In this document: positions 10,107 through 20,042 of the stretch, in pieces | Layout: the number at the start of each line of letters is the position of its first letter | Position numbering within the stretch: the first letter of the stretch is position 1 | Source of the DNA: Brucella cytisi | GTDB lineage: Bacteria > Pseudomonadota > Alphaproteobacteria > Rhizobiales > Rhizobiaceae | Assembly: GCA_012103075.1 (NCBI GenBank) | Contig: JAAVLQ010000002.1 | Location: 575,001-639,000 of the forward strand | Direction: 5' to 3' | DNA length: 64,000 nucleotides | The notes under the pieces: generated by a model | Told to the model about the DNA's origin: nothing | What the model saw: only the letters and a program-made list of their open reading frames with translations | Databases searched by the model: none | Position numbers and translations under genes: made by a program

Positions 10107-10899
10107 TCAGGCTTTCTGTTCTGTGTTGCGAGGGTCAATTGCTTTCGCAATGTCTCTCAATATCGTTGCGAGTTTTTCGGCCCGGGCAATCTGTGCCGGA
10201 CCATCGGCAATCTCATTGTTGCGAAGTTCGATCATCACGCAGGGCGCATTGCGCGGACGCGCGTGCCGCTCCAGCGTGTAATAGACGCGATCGGCTGGTG
10301 AATAGGGTTCGTTGACGCCGACATTGAGCGCTGTATCTTTCCTCAGTGCGGCGATCAACGGCTTGCCGATCCGGTCATCTTCGTCGTGGATGATGCCGAT
10401 CTGCCGGGGGCGAGGGACGTCGCGATAGATGGGCGTGAAGGAGTGGATCGTCACGATCCACGATGCCTGTCCTCGTCGCGCACGCTCTGCAATCACGTGT
10501 TCGACAGCAGTGTGGAATGGCCGATGTGAAAGATCGATACGTGCCAGACGTTCCATGGAATTGAGCGCGTGATTTCCGGGAACCACGGTTGTCTCGCTGA
10601 TTTCCGGAATGAGGTCGTGAGCGTCGAGTGGACGATTGCAATCGATTAGCAATCGCGAAAGCTGGCTTTCGACGAGCGGCGCGTGAAGGGACGAGGCGAG
10701 ATGCCTTGCAACTTCCAACGCGCCCGGATCCCACGCAATATGTGCCTGCAAGGCATCTTCCCCAGACCGAGCCCCTCGAAAGTCTCGGGAATGAAATTGG
10801 ATGCATGCTCGCAGACAAGAAGATAGGGACTTTCCCATCCTTGTTGAAGACAAAAACAGGCTCGCACGAAGCCGTGCGATGTTCTCGCTCGTCCGTCAT
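10107..10899 (-). CDS. N-formylglutamate amidohydrolase family protein (frame broken twice)
   Basis: A zinc amidohydrolase of the FGase family, about 264 residues restored. Family features: VCEHASNFIPETF near the N-terminus, HIAWDPGALEVARHLA, SRLLIDCNRP, IVTIHSFTPIY with the metal-binding His, VNEPYSPADRVYYTLERH and CVMIELRNNEI. Frame breaks lie at 10834-10836 (three C where four fit) and 10760-10763 (four where five fit). It is the first gene of the leftward operon; ATG at 10899. FGases hydrolyse N-formyl-glutamate in histidine degradation, but no hut genes are here. Beside a gamma-glutamyl ligase the likely role is hydrolysis of a gamma-glutamyl amide to release glutamate and the amino acid product. 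That role is inferred. Confidence 0.75.
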
Positions 10900-10918
10900 T
10901 CTGTTCGTTCCCCGCGCT

Positions 10919-10932
10919 GTAACTTATGTTAC
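10919..10932. promoter_or_regulatory. Inverted repeat in the divergent promoter region, candidate RpiR operator
   Basis: Perfect repeat GTAAC-TTAT-GTTAC located 20 bases upstream of the amidohydrolase start and about 110 bases upstream of the divergent RpiR gene. Position suits autoregulation and control of the operon by that regulator; binding is inferred. Confidence 0.4.
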
Positions 10933-11040
10933 GTTTTTCCAATTATGCGCTATTGCGGATTATTTGATACGTCCTATGATTATTTGTCAAACACAATTTC
11001 GCCCAAATTCAAAAAAGGGCGTTCAGGAACGGGAAGTGCT

Positions 11041-11869
11041 GTGCCGGTGCATGCAAGCGTTGCGGAACTGATCAATGAACGGATCGATACGATGCCAGCG
11101 GGCGAGCGCAGTGCCGCCCAGACGCTGATCGCCAATTACCCGATGCTGGGACTAAAAACTGTCGCGGAGTTTTCCGGCTTGGCCGGTGTCAGCTCCCCAA
11201 CGATATTGCGCTTTGTGAACAGGCTCGGGTTTCAGAGCTATCCTGATTTTCAAGCGCGCTTGCAGGATGAACTCGCGGCTCAACTGCAATCACCGCACCA
11301 CCGCAACGAACAGCCGGGAACCGGGCGAGACACAGCCTATCCGGCGGTGGAACATACGCTTGAGAATATTCGTGAAAGTTTCCGGCATTTGGGTGCAAAG
11401 CAGTTGCGGCAGGCCGTGTCGGCTTTGAGTGACGCCAAGGGCAATGTCTATCTGATTGGCGGGCGCTTCACTGACCCCATTGCGCAATATATGGCGGCGC
11501 ATATGACGGTCATTCGCCCGCATGTCTTTCACTTGGGCGGACAGGAGAGCGTGTGGCGTGACCGTCTTCTCGATATGGGAAAGCGTGATGTTCTGGTGGT
11601 TTTCGATATTCGTCGTTATCAGGACAGTCTTTTGAAACTGGCTGAGACGGCAAGGTCACGAGGCGTGGAAGTCATCCTCGTGACCGACCAGTGGCTTTCA
11701 CCGATTGCACGCGTGGCGCGCCATGTTCTGGCGGGACGCACGGCCGTACCGTCAGCCCGATTCTTCGGCAGCGCTCTTTGTGCTGGCAGAAACGGTCATT
11801 CGCGAAATGACCAGAATGCTTGAAAAAGACAGTGCCGCCCGCATCGCGGAACTTGAAGGATTACGCTGA
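11041..11869 (+). CDS. RpiR/MurR-family transcriptional regulator (C-terminal frame break)
   Basis: A DNA-binding regulator with an N-terminal HTH_6 domain and a C-terminal SIS (sugar isomerase) effector domain, about 275 residues. The HTH is visible in LKTVAEFSGLAGVSSPTILRF and continues into RLGFQSYPDF; the SIS domain has NVYLIGGRFTDPIAQYMAAH and VEVILVTDQW. Near 11757-11759 an extra base in a C run moves the frame; the restored tail runs VLAETVIREMTRML to a TGA at 11867. Start is uncertain: GTG at 11041 gives a normal family N-terminus, whereas the frame is open further upstream to 10801. Divergent from the gamma-glutamyl operon, which it most likely controls. Confidence 0.72.
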
Positions 11870-11889
11870 AAGGGTTGTCGGTACGCGTT

Positions 11890-12542
11890 TTATTCCAACC
11901 CACAGGCCCGCAGAAACAGCGCCGAAACCTCTTTCTCGATCCTTTCGAGATCGAGCGGTTCGTCCTTGTCGAGTTCCATCATGCTGCGAACCTGCGTTTC
12001 AAAGTCGGCATAATGCTGGGTGACGGCCCAGATATGCATCTGAAATAGTAGGGGATCGACAGGCTTGATCCGACCATCATCCACCCACGACTGGATGAGT
12101 TTCACTGCATTATGGGTCGCTGCGACGTGCTTTTTCCAGTGGCGGCTCAGATAAGGTGCACCATTGGCAATTTCGGTGGTGAAAAGGCGCGAGGCTTTGG
12201 GTTTTTTCTGGCTATATTCAAGCTTGGCGCGGATATATTGGCGGATCACCTTGGCAGGGTCATCTTCGGTACTAGCCCCGAGGAATATGTCTTCCCATTC
12301 TTCGAGGATGTAGACGATGATATCCTCGTAAAGCTCTTCCTTGCTCGAAATATAGTAGTGCAGTTGCGGCTTGGTGAGACCGGCGCGGTGCGCAATGCCT
12401 TGCGTGGATGCCCCCGCAAGGCCTTTTCGGCAAATTCATCGATCGCGGCAGCCCGTATTGCACCGAGAATGCGCCGCCTGCGTCCGAGAACCTTGTCCCG
12501 TCCGGTCAGTTCGGTGTCGTCATTCTCGTCGCCGTTGTTCAT
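11890..12542 (-). CDS. TetR-family regulator, RutR-like (frame broken once)
   Basis: A TetR repressor of about 217 residues with the RutR/YcdC-type C-terminal domain. The N-terminal helix-turn-helix reads FAEKGLAGASTQGIAHRAG then LTKPQLHYYISSKEELY; the C-terminal part includes FTTEIANGAPYLSRHW and PLLFQMHIWAVTQHYADF, typical of RutR. The frame breaks at 12424-12427 (four T where five fit). Start ATG at 12540-12542. It is the last gene of the leftward cluster, 27 bases after the binding-protein gene. The palindrome at 18673-18688 closely resembles the E. coli RutR operator and is its likely site. E. coli RutR senses uracil or thymine; whether this one does is unknown. Confidence 0.75.
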
Positions 12543-12568
12543 CCATACCTGCCGCGATTGAGGAGGGG

Positions 12569-13576
12569 TTATTGCCCCAGCTTTTTCTTGATGTCGAGCC
12601 CCACGCCCTTGTTTACGAAGGCATCGGTCGCGACCTTTTTCATGTCGAGTTCGTCGCCGCTGACAATCCCTGCCTTGCGGGCGAGTTCGTAGAACGCCTT
12701 GACGCGATCCATCGAGATTGCGCCAATTCCTTTTCGAGCGTATCGCCACTGTCGATAAGCTGAAGGTTCTTGATACGCTCCAGTTCCGCATCGAGCGTTT
12801 CCTTGCTCATGTCCGGATTATCTTTCAGAATCCGTTCATAGGCTTTGCTGCGGTCGCCGTAGAGGAAATTGGTCCAGCCCTCGATGGAAGCGCTGACGAA
12901 GCGCTGTACCAGATCAGGGTTCTTTTCGATCAGATCCTGACGAGTTTCGATTGTATTGCCGTAAGTGCTGTAGCCGTAGTCGGCGAGGAGATAGGTCGTA
13001 ACCTTAGCGCCTTCCTTTTCTGCATAGATCGGTTCGGCGGTCGCATAGGCCTGCTGGACAACTTTCTTGTCGTTGAGGAACTGGGCGAGGCTATAGCCAT
13101 AAGGGCGCAGCTGTTCGTCCTTGAAGCCAAAGTCCTTGACGAGCCAAGGCCAGAACGAGAACTGGCCGTCTTTCGAAATCAGGATCGTTTCGGCATTGGC
13201 CGGTCCTTGAAGTCCTTGTACGCACCTTCATGCGCCATCAATGCCTGCGGATCCTTCTGGTAGAACGCGGCAACAACCGTCGTCGGCACGCCGTTGGCGA
13301 CATTGTTGAACGACAGTAGCAAGTTTCCGGTCAGCAGGAAGTCGAGACGGCCTGCAGCAAGCATCGGGCGATTGTTGACCTGCGGTCCGCCCATTTCGAT
13401 TTGCACATCGAGGCCGTATTTTTCATAGGTGCCATCTGCGACAGCCTGATAGAAACCGCCGTGACCGGCTTGCGCGAGCCAGTTGGTGCCGAGCGTCACC
13501 TTGTCGAGCGCATAGGCCATCTGTGCAGAAAGGCCAATGGAAAGTGCGGCCAACGCCGCAACCAGTGTCTTTTCAT
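12569..13576 (-). CDS. ABC transporter substrate-binding protein, NMT1/THI5-like (frame broken three times)
   Basis: A periplasmic binding protein of the NMT1/THI5-like family (ThiY/SsuA relatives), about 336 residues restored, for an ABC importer of a small nitrogen heterocycle or similar compound. Signal peptide ends LSAQMAYA; then KVTLGTNWLAQAGHGGFYQA, YEKYGLDVQIEMGGPQVN and SFNNVANGVPTTVVAAF, continuing FSFWPWLVKDFGF and FVSASIEGWTNFLYGD. Breaks lie at 13570-13573 (directly after the start codon), about 13200 and about 12723, each one base short. GYYQA-like and heterocycle-stacking aromatic residues fit a pyrimidine-type ligand, but I cannot name it. Partner permease and ATPase are at 16150-17812. 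Confidence 0.72.
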
Positions 13577-13591
13577 TTGGTTCCCCTTGTT

Positions 13592-14971
13592 TTAATCAGT
13601 CAAAGCCATGTCAGCGGTCCAGCCGCGCGTTTTGCCCGGATTGAGCAGACCATATGGGTCTGCCAGTTTCTTGAATTCGATCTGGACACTGTCGATTTCT
13701 TTCATGCCGCCATCCTCGATGGTGTAGGCATGCGGATCGTAGATATCGCAACCGTCAACCTGCTCCAGTTCCTTGATCAGGCGGTACATCTCGTCACGGC
13801 CTTCAAAGCGAACAAGCGGAAGCGCGAAAATCTGCACTTCTCCTTCAAGGCGCGCCATTTCATGATGCATATACTGCGTTTCGCCGTAGCGCTCGATCTG
13901 GAGTGTCACTACATCCACGTTAAACGGACGCGGATAGGCGACCTGCAGATAGGTCCAGCCTTCCTCGGCTTTCAGCGCCTGCAAGGTTGTGTGGTTCCAG
14001 CCGCACTCATAAGCAGGCTGCAAACCATTCTTGTGCAATTCATCCAGCGTCATGGCAAAGGAAATCTTGCCGCCAAATTCAGTGGCGAGCGCTTCGAAAC
14101 GAGCCATTTCTTCCGGGGCAATCATGGCAAAAACCGCATCCTTTTCAGATGGGAACAGATCGCCGAACTTGGTGTAAAAGCGCGCAAAACGGCGATCTAC
14201 AGTGGTCAGAAGATAGCAGTCGAGATTGTCCTCTAGTGCCTTGAGGCAGAAGTTGAGCGTTGCCTCGTAACTATCGAACAAGGCAGCAGTATGTATCCAG
14301 TCCGTTGCCTTGGTAAGACCGATTTCCAGCTCCAGAATGATGCCGTTGGTGCCATAGGCATGTTGGACTTTATGAATGTCGCGTCCGGTCAATTCGATAA
14401 TCTTCGGCTCCGGTTCGACAGTCAGAACCTTGACCGAATAGACATTGCCATCGTCGCGCAACATGCCGTGACGCAATGAGCCGATGCCGCCTGAACCACC
14501 TGAGAAAAAGCCGCCAATCGTGGCGATGCGGCGGGTCGACGGATACATCAACAGTTCCTGACCGGTTTCGCGCACGGCATCGTCGAGGCGCGAAATGCGA
14601 GCGCCGCCTTCGACACGAACCTTGCCGGGTTCAATTGCGATGATGCGGTCGATCTTGGTCATGTCCAAAATCACGCCGCCTTCAAGCGGAACGCATTGAC
14701 CGTAATTGCCGGTACCTCCACCGCGAACGGTGATGGGAATACGCAGCTTCGCGGCGGCTGCCGCCACGCGACGCACTTCATCCTGATCTTTCGGAATAAC
14801 GACAAGATCGCCGACATAATGGCCGATATCTTCGGTCAGGATCGGGCTGTACCAGAAATAATCGCGCGAGCGCAGTTCGACCTGCTTTGGGTCGTCATAA
14901 ATGCGGATTCCATCGATTTCGGCGCGAAATGCGGCCCAGTCGTAGATGCGCTGTGGAGCGGCAGAATTCAT
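13592..14971 (-). CDS. FAD-binding oxidase/dehydrogenase, GlcD-like
   Basis: A flavin-dependent oxidoreductase of the PCMH/GlcD type, 459 residues, intact. The FAD domain is seen in LVVIPKDQDEVRRVAAAAAK, RIPITVRGGGTGNYGQ, GGVILDMTKIDRI and RRIATIGGFFSGGSGGIGS; the C-terminus ends DPYGLLNPGKTRGW, the usual position of the last FAD-contact motif. Such enzymes oxidise 2-hydroxyacids, D-lactate-like acids or alcohols. Its stop and the start of the deaminase-like gene next to it overlap (ATGA), so the two are translationally coupled. The substrate is unknown; within this cluster it probably acts on a ring-opened or hydroxylated intermediate. Confidence 0.82.
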   Translation of the reverse strand: MNSAAPQRIYDWAAFRAEIDGIRIYDDPKQVELRSRDYFWYSPILTEDIGHYVGDLVVIPKDQDEVRRVAAAAAKLRIPITVRGGGTGNYGQCVPLEGGVILDMTKIDRIIAIEPGKVRVEGGARISRLDDAVRETGQELLMYPSTRRIATIGGFFSGGSGGIGSLRHGMLRDDGNVYSVKVLTVEPEPKIIELTGRDIHKVQHAYGTNGIILELEIGLTKATDWIHTAALFDSYEATLNFCLKALEDNLDCYLLTTVDRRFARFYTKFGDLFPSEKDAVFAMIAPEEMARFEALATEFGGKISFAMTLDELHKNGLQPAYECGWNHTTLQALKAEEGWTYLQVAYPRPFNVDVVTLQIERYGETQYMHHEMARLEGEVQIFALPLVRFEGRDEMYRLIKELEQVDGCDIYDPHAYTIEDGGMKEIDSVQIEFKKLADPYGLLNPGKTRGWTADMALTD

Positions 14972-16148
14972 GTGGCTCTCCCGTTTATTTGAGGCACGGC
15001 AACGCCATTACGCCAGACGACGCGGCGGGCCTGCGGGCGGCTGATGAGATCGTTCAGGTCTACTGCGTCGTGCCAGACAAAACTGGCCACGCCACCTGCC
15101 TGCGGTTGCTGCACGCATTCGCTGCCAATAAGGCGGGCGGGCAGGGTGGTGATGCTGTCGAGCCAGTCATTAGGCTCGACATGACAGACCGGCGCGGCAA
15201 GACGAAGTATGGCGAGCGGGTCGTAATCGCCATAGGGATAGAATGCATCGCGGACATTGTCGGAACCGAGCATGACATCCATGCCTGCTGCGCGCGCTTC
15301 CTTCAACGGTGCAGCACCGCGCAGGCGCGGAGACTTTCCGCCGATCCGGTCTTGCAGATAGAGGTTTGTCGTGGGTAGCGAAACGAGTGCCGTGCCTGCT
15401 TCTGCGGCAGCGTCCGGGATGCGCTGCAGTTCGTCCGGCTTGCGCAGTGACAACGAGCAGGCATGACCGCACAGCACCCGACCAGCCATGCCGTGGCGTT
15501 TGGCTGCCGATACTATCAGCGAAAACCCGTCTGCTTCGACGTCCAGACCTTCATCGACATGGAAGTCGAGGTTGAGATCATGCTGCATGGCGAGGCGAAA
15601 CATCTCTTCGATTTTGGCTTCGAGATCGATATTGCGATAGAAAAATGCGCCGAACACGCCACCGTCTTTTGCGACGCGGGCCGCGATTTGCGATCCTGCA
15701 TCAAGCACCAGATCACCGTGGACAAGTGCCGCCAACTGAAGGTCGATCCGGCCTTTCCATTCCTCGCGTAGCTCATTGAGAACCGGCCACGGAACGGGCA
15801 CTTCCGACGTCGTCCAATCGACATGGCTGCGCATTGCGCCGACGCCTTGTTTGAATGCAGCTTCAAGACCTTTGCTAGCGCGGGCGCGGATATCTTCCGC
15901 ACTCCAGTTCTTCCGGTCCGTGCCCATCAGGTCTATGGCGTCGAACAGGCAATCCACTCTGGCGCTGCCGTTTTCTGCAATGCGCTGGATTGTGAACGTC
16001 TTGTCGAGATGGACGTGGACATCCGCAAAAGCGGGGTGACAAGTCCGCCGCCAACTGCCTGCGACGGAACAAGCGATGCGATGCGATCACCTTCGATCTT
16101 GATGTCGTAGTGTCCAGAAACTCCGGCTATGGCGACGCCAGTCAGCAT
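14968..16148 (-). CDS. Amidohydrolase, cytosine-deaminase-like (frame broken once)
   Basis: A metal-dependent amidohydrolase-superfamily enzyme related to CodA, about 393 residues restored. Near the N-terminus the frame breaks at 16027-16030 (four A where five fit), just before the first metal-binding motif, which then reads DVHVHLDKTF. Further marks: MRSHVDWTTSE, LDFHVDEGLD, RVLCGHACSLS and MLGSDNVRDAFYPYGDYDP, matching the His and Asp ligands and the loop of cytosine/creatinine deaminases. ATG at 16148 or an in-frame GTG at 16160, the latter overlapping the permease stop. CodA-type enzymes act on cytosine, isoguanine or creatinine; next to a creatininase-family gene a cyclic urea or guanidine substrate is plausible. 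Confidence 0.75.
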
Positions 16149-16149
16149 T

Positions 16150-16993
16150 TTAGCGCTCACGACGGATCTCGCTTTCGTGCCAGCGTCCGAGGACGAGGCG
16201 CGACAACCAGCTTGTGATGAGGAAAATCACGATGCCGAGCAGCGACACGAGGAAAAGTGCCGCAAACATGCGCGGAATTTCGTTGCGGAAGCTCGATTCC
16301 AGAATACGCGAGGCAAGACCGGTGCTCTGGCCTGCCGTACCGGCGACGAATTCAGCCACCACAGCGCCGATCAGCGACAGGCCGCCAGCGATTTTTAGCG
16401 CGGCCATGAAATAGGGCAGAGCGCTTGGTGCCAGCAGATAGCGCAGGCGCTGCCATGGCGAGGCACGGTAGAGCTTGAACAGATCGCGCAGATTGTGGTC
16501 GGCGCTGCGCAATCCTATCACCGTGTTGGAGAGGATCGGAAAGAACGCCACGATCCGGGCGCAGATCAACAGGGCAGAAAATGTATCGCGTACATAGATG
16601 AGGATGAGCGGCGCGATAGCAATGACCGGTGTGACCTGCAGGATTACGGCGAAGGGAAAGAACGCCATTTCTATCGGGCGGGATAGGGCAAAAGATCATG
16701 CCGAGCAGAACGCCGCCAATAATGGCACAGGCAAGTGAAATCAGGGTCAGCTTGACGGTGAACCACATGGACGCCGTCAGGGATGGACCGTCCTTGATCA
16801 GGGTCTCGGCGATCAGCGAAGGAGCGGGGATCAGATAATGCGGTACCTGATAATAACGGACGAGACCTTCCCATATGCCGAGCGCGATGATGATTGCCAA
16901 TGTCGGCATCACGATGCGCAAAGTGCGCTCGCGTCGGGCGAGGCGATCCTGTTCGGAATTGAGAACGGGCAGTTCGTTTTGCATCTGGTTCAT
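16150..16993 (-). CDS. ABC transporter permease, SsuC/ThiX-like (frame broken once)
   Basis: The inner-membrane permease of the NMT1-type importer, about 280 residues with six helices. It starts MNQMQNELPVLNSEQDRLAR, passes LAIIIALGIWEGLVRYY and LISLACAIIGGVLLGMIFA, and has the coupling (EAA-type) loop around DHNLRDLFKLYRASPWQRLR and LLAPSALPYFMAALKIAGG. The frame breaks at 16690-16693 (four A where three fit). It overlaps the amidohydrolase start and lies 10 bases from the ATPase gene. Confidence 0.8.
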
Positions 16994-17003
16994 CTTCCTG
17001 CCC

Positions 17004-17812
17004 TCAATGGTCTATATCTTGAGAAGAAAGCGTCGCGGTCAGCGCGTCGGAAACCTTGGCGCAATATTTCGCGTAAGAATCCGTGGTGCGATAGTTTTCA
17101 GCGCGAGGATAGGAGCCGATGATCGGTATATCGGCAACCACGCGGCCCGGCCTTGCCGCCATGACGATGACGCGGTTGGACAGATAGACCGACTCGTAAA
17201 CGCTATGGGTGACAAAAATCACCGTCAGGCCGTGTTCCTGCCAAAGACGCAGCACGTCATTGTTGAGCTTGAAGCGCGTCATCTCATCGAGCGCCGCAAA
17301 AGGTTCGTCCATCAGCAGAAGCCGCGGACGTGTAACCAGAGCGCGCGCGATGGAAACACGCATTTTCATGCCGCCGGAAAGCTCCCGAGGAAAAGCCTTG
17401 GCAAAGCGCGACAAGCCAACCTGTGTCAGCACTTCTTCAACACGTGGGGTGGCTTCCTTGCGGGAGATACCGGCAAGGCGCAGCGGCAGATAGACATTAT
17501 CGAAGACGCTGGCCCATGGCATCAGCGTCGGCTCCTGAAAAACGAAGCCGATATCCTGCGCGCCGACGGGCCCCTTGCCGGGCGCATGACCGTTGACACG
17601 AATTTCACCGGCGGAAATTGATTCCAGACCGGCGATCATACGCAGCGCCGTGCTCTTGCCACAGCCCGAGGGGCCGAGGAAGCTGACGAACTGGCCTTGC
17701 TCGATCTTGAGCGACATGTCGCTCACGGCCATCACACCAGTGCCATATTGCTTGTAGACGCCGTCTATCTCGATCAGAGAGGACGAAGCTTGCGAGTTGG
17801 GGCCACGCTCAT
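17004..17812 (-). CDS. ABC transporter ATP-binding protein, SsuB/TauB-like
   Basis: The ATPase of the importer, about 269 residues. Walker A GPSGCGKST, Q-loop FVFQEPTLMPW, signature ELSGGMKMRVSIARAL, Walker B RLLLMDEPFAALD and switch His in VTHSVYE are all present. As written, its frame is open and continuous with the upstream creatininase tail, which looks like a fusion. A start ATG at 17812 with AAGGA just before it, together with one extra base in the G4 run at 17799-17802, gives a normal N-terminus (MSVAPNSQASSSLIEIDG) and makes the two genes separate. I therefore favour a separate gene. Confidence 0.78.
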
Positions 17813-17817
17813 TGTCC

Positions 17818-18616
17818 TTACCGGGCTGGTTGATTGTCGAGCGGGAAAGCGGCGCTCGTTCGATTTCTGCGAGAACCTCGACCAGCCGCTCGGCGGCAAA
17901 ATCGATGGTTGCTCGACCTTTTTCAGCAGTCGCGAGCGTTGCGTCGCCAGCGGCGCCATAGGGATTGATATCCTGAATCTGCCGGGCAGGCTTCGCGCCG
18001 CCGCTCAGCGCAAGATGTTTGAAATCACGTGCAAAAGTTTCCGTAAGAGTGCGGAAATCACGGGCTTTCGACATGTCGACCGGTCTGGATGCATTTCCAG
18101 CATCACCGAGGTTTCCATGTCACCGGCATGAATGCCGTGCTTGGCGTCGTGGTCGCTGTAGACGCCTTCCGGCATTCCGAGACCGAACCAGTTAATGCTC
18201 ACCACCATCATATTGTGGCGGATGCGAAGCTCTCGCGCCACGATATCCATGACACTGATCTGGCCGCCATGGCTGTTGAGAAGCGCCATTTTGCGGACGC
18301 CGCTTGCTGCCACGCAGCCACCGATTTCGCACCACATGCGAATGATCGTCTCTGCCGAGAATGTCAGCGTGCCGGGATAAAGACTGTGCTCGTTGCTCTT
18401 GCCGATGGCCTGCGTCGGCAGGAAAAGCGCGTGGCTTGTTTCGGGCAGGCGGGCGATTGCTTCCTTCACCATGCCGTCGACAATAGCAGCATCGACTGCC
18501 AGCGGCAGGTGAGGTCCGTGCTGTTCGATTGCACCGACGGGCAGAACCGCCACGAGCTTCTCGCGATCGAGGCGGGAGAATGCCTCGCTCGTATAATCGG
18601 ACCAATATCGTTTCAA
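17818..18616 (-). CDS. Creatininase-family amidohydrolase (frame broken twice)
   Basis: A cytoplasmic metal-dependent hydrolase of the creatininase family (PF02633), about 266 residues. Visible are LVAVLPVGAIEQHGPHLPL (metal-ligand Glu and His), FLPTQAIGKSNEHSLYPGT, MALLNSHGGQISVMD and SDHDAKHGIHAGDMETSVML, which carry the remaining metal ligands. Breaks at 18080-18081 and 17842-17844 (each one base short) give, when repaired, a stop TAA at 17818-17820, five bases before the ATPase start. It is the first gene of the leftward operon and starts 57 bases downstream of the RutR-like palindrome. Family members open cyclic amides such as creatinine or act on formamidopyrimidines; the substrate here is open. 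Confidence 0.75.
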
Positions 18617-18672
18617 GATTGCAACTCCTACACGCTCGGGCCAAGGGCGTTAAACATATCCTACTAAACAAT

Positions 18673-18688
18673 CTGACCGATCGGTCAA
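18673..18688. promoter_or_regulatory. RutR-like operator palindrome in the divergent promoter
   Basis: CTGACCGATCGGTCAA, a 14-bp perfect palindrome at its core. It has the same spacing and nearly the same GACC/GGTC half sites as the E. coli RutR consensus TTGACCANNTGGTCAA. It lies between the leftward creatininase operon (start 18616) and the rightward FAD reductase gene (start 18802), so one site could control both. The regulator is presumably the TetR protein at 11890-12542. Confidence 0.65.
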
Positions 18689-18801
18689 ACTAAATGTTTT
18701 AAATATTCGAATTGCATGCAATTAAGGTGTGAATCCGTGGCTATTCGGTCACGCGACGGGCCGTGACGTGTTTATGATGCGCGGAAATTTCCGGAGGTCC
18801 T

Positions 18802-20033
18802 ATGGACGACAGATGCATTATCATTGGTGCCGGCCATGCCGGGTCGCAGGCCGCTATCAGCCTTCGGCAGGAAGGCTATGCAGGCGAAATCGTTCTCATC
18901 AACGACGAAACCGATATTCCCTATCATAAGCCGCCGCTCTCCAAATCCTATTTGAAAGCCCCGGAAGGCGGTGGCCCGGTGTTGCGCCCGGAAGCAACCT
19001 ATCGCGACAATAATATCGAGATGCTGTTCGGCCATCACGTCGATGCCGTATCGATTGCCGACAAGACGGTCGTGCTTGATGATGGGCGCGCGTTGAACTG
19101 GTCTGAACTGATTTTCGCGACCGGCGCACGTGCGCGCATTCCCAATGTACCGGGTGTCGGGCTGGAAGGTGTCTTTACGCTGCGCCGGATGGAAGATGCA
19201 CGCCGTATCGCAGCGGCAATGCCGAATGTCGAGAATGTCGTCATTATCGGTGGCGGTTTCATTGGCCTCGAAATGGCCCATAGCGCAATCGCGCTTGGCA
19301 AAAAGACGGTTCTGATCGAAGCGGCGCCTCGTGTGCTGGGTCGTTCGGTTGCAACGCATATCTCTGCCCATGTGGAAGCGCGCAGTCGCGCCGCTAATAT
19401 CACACTTTTAACCGGTCTCGGCGTGGCGGCAGTCGAGGGGAAAATAACCATGTTATCGGCGTGAAAGCTGCAGACGGCACGATATTCCCGGCGGATATGG
19501 TCGTGATTGGCACTGGTGCGGTACCAAATGTGGAGCTTGCAGTAACGGCGGGACTTGCAATCGACAATGGGATTATTGTCGACGAGAACTTGCGTACTTC
19601 TGCCAGCCGTGTCTACGCCATTGGCGATTGCGTGAGCTACGATCACTTTCATGCTGGTCGCCGAGTACGGCTGGAATCGGTACAAAACGCGACCGATCAG
19701 GCAAAGCATGTGGCGCGTACCATTGTCGGACGCGAAGCGCCGTTTCGGGAAGTCGCCCGGTTCTGGTCCGATCAGGGCAATATGAAGCTGCAGACGGCAG
19801 GACTTTCCTTCGATGCTGATCGGCATATCCTTTCAGGGAACCCGGAAGAAAATGCATTTTCCATCTTCCATTTTGCCGGTGACAGGCTTGTGGCTGTCGA
19901 TTCCATCAATCGTCCGGCGGACCATATGATCGCGCGCCGTCTGCTGGCCGCAGGTATTAATCCGACCGAGGCTGATATTGCAGCCGGGGCGGCGCGGCTG
20001 AAAGAAATGCTGGCCGCTGCGCCGAAATCTTGA
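18802..20033 (+). CDS. FAD/NAD-dependent ferredoxin (rubredoxin) reductase-like protein (frame broken once)
   Basis: A pyridine-nucleotide-disulphide-family flavoprotein that passes electrons from NAD(P)H to a ferredoxin or rubredoxin, about 410 residues. First dinucleotide fold CIIIGAGHAGSQAAISLRQ, then PYHKPPLSKSYL, the second fold NVVIIGGGFIGLEMAHSAI, the FAD motif VYAIGDCVSY and a C-terminal reductase domain. The frame breaks at 19441-19444 (four A where five fit). Start ATG at 18802 has GGAGG 8 bases upstream. It heads a rightward unit with RidA and an MFS exporter. No Rieske oxygenase is in the window, so its electron acceptor is not visible. Confidence 0.78.
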
Positions 20034-20042
20034 GGATTCACG

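Noticed and set aside
17004..18074. Novel creatininase-ABC ATPase fusion protein
   Set aside because: Two single-base corrections in runs produce separate genes with normal start and stop signals.
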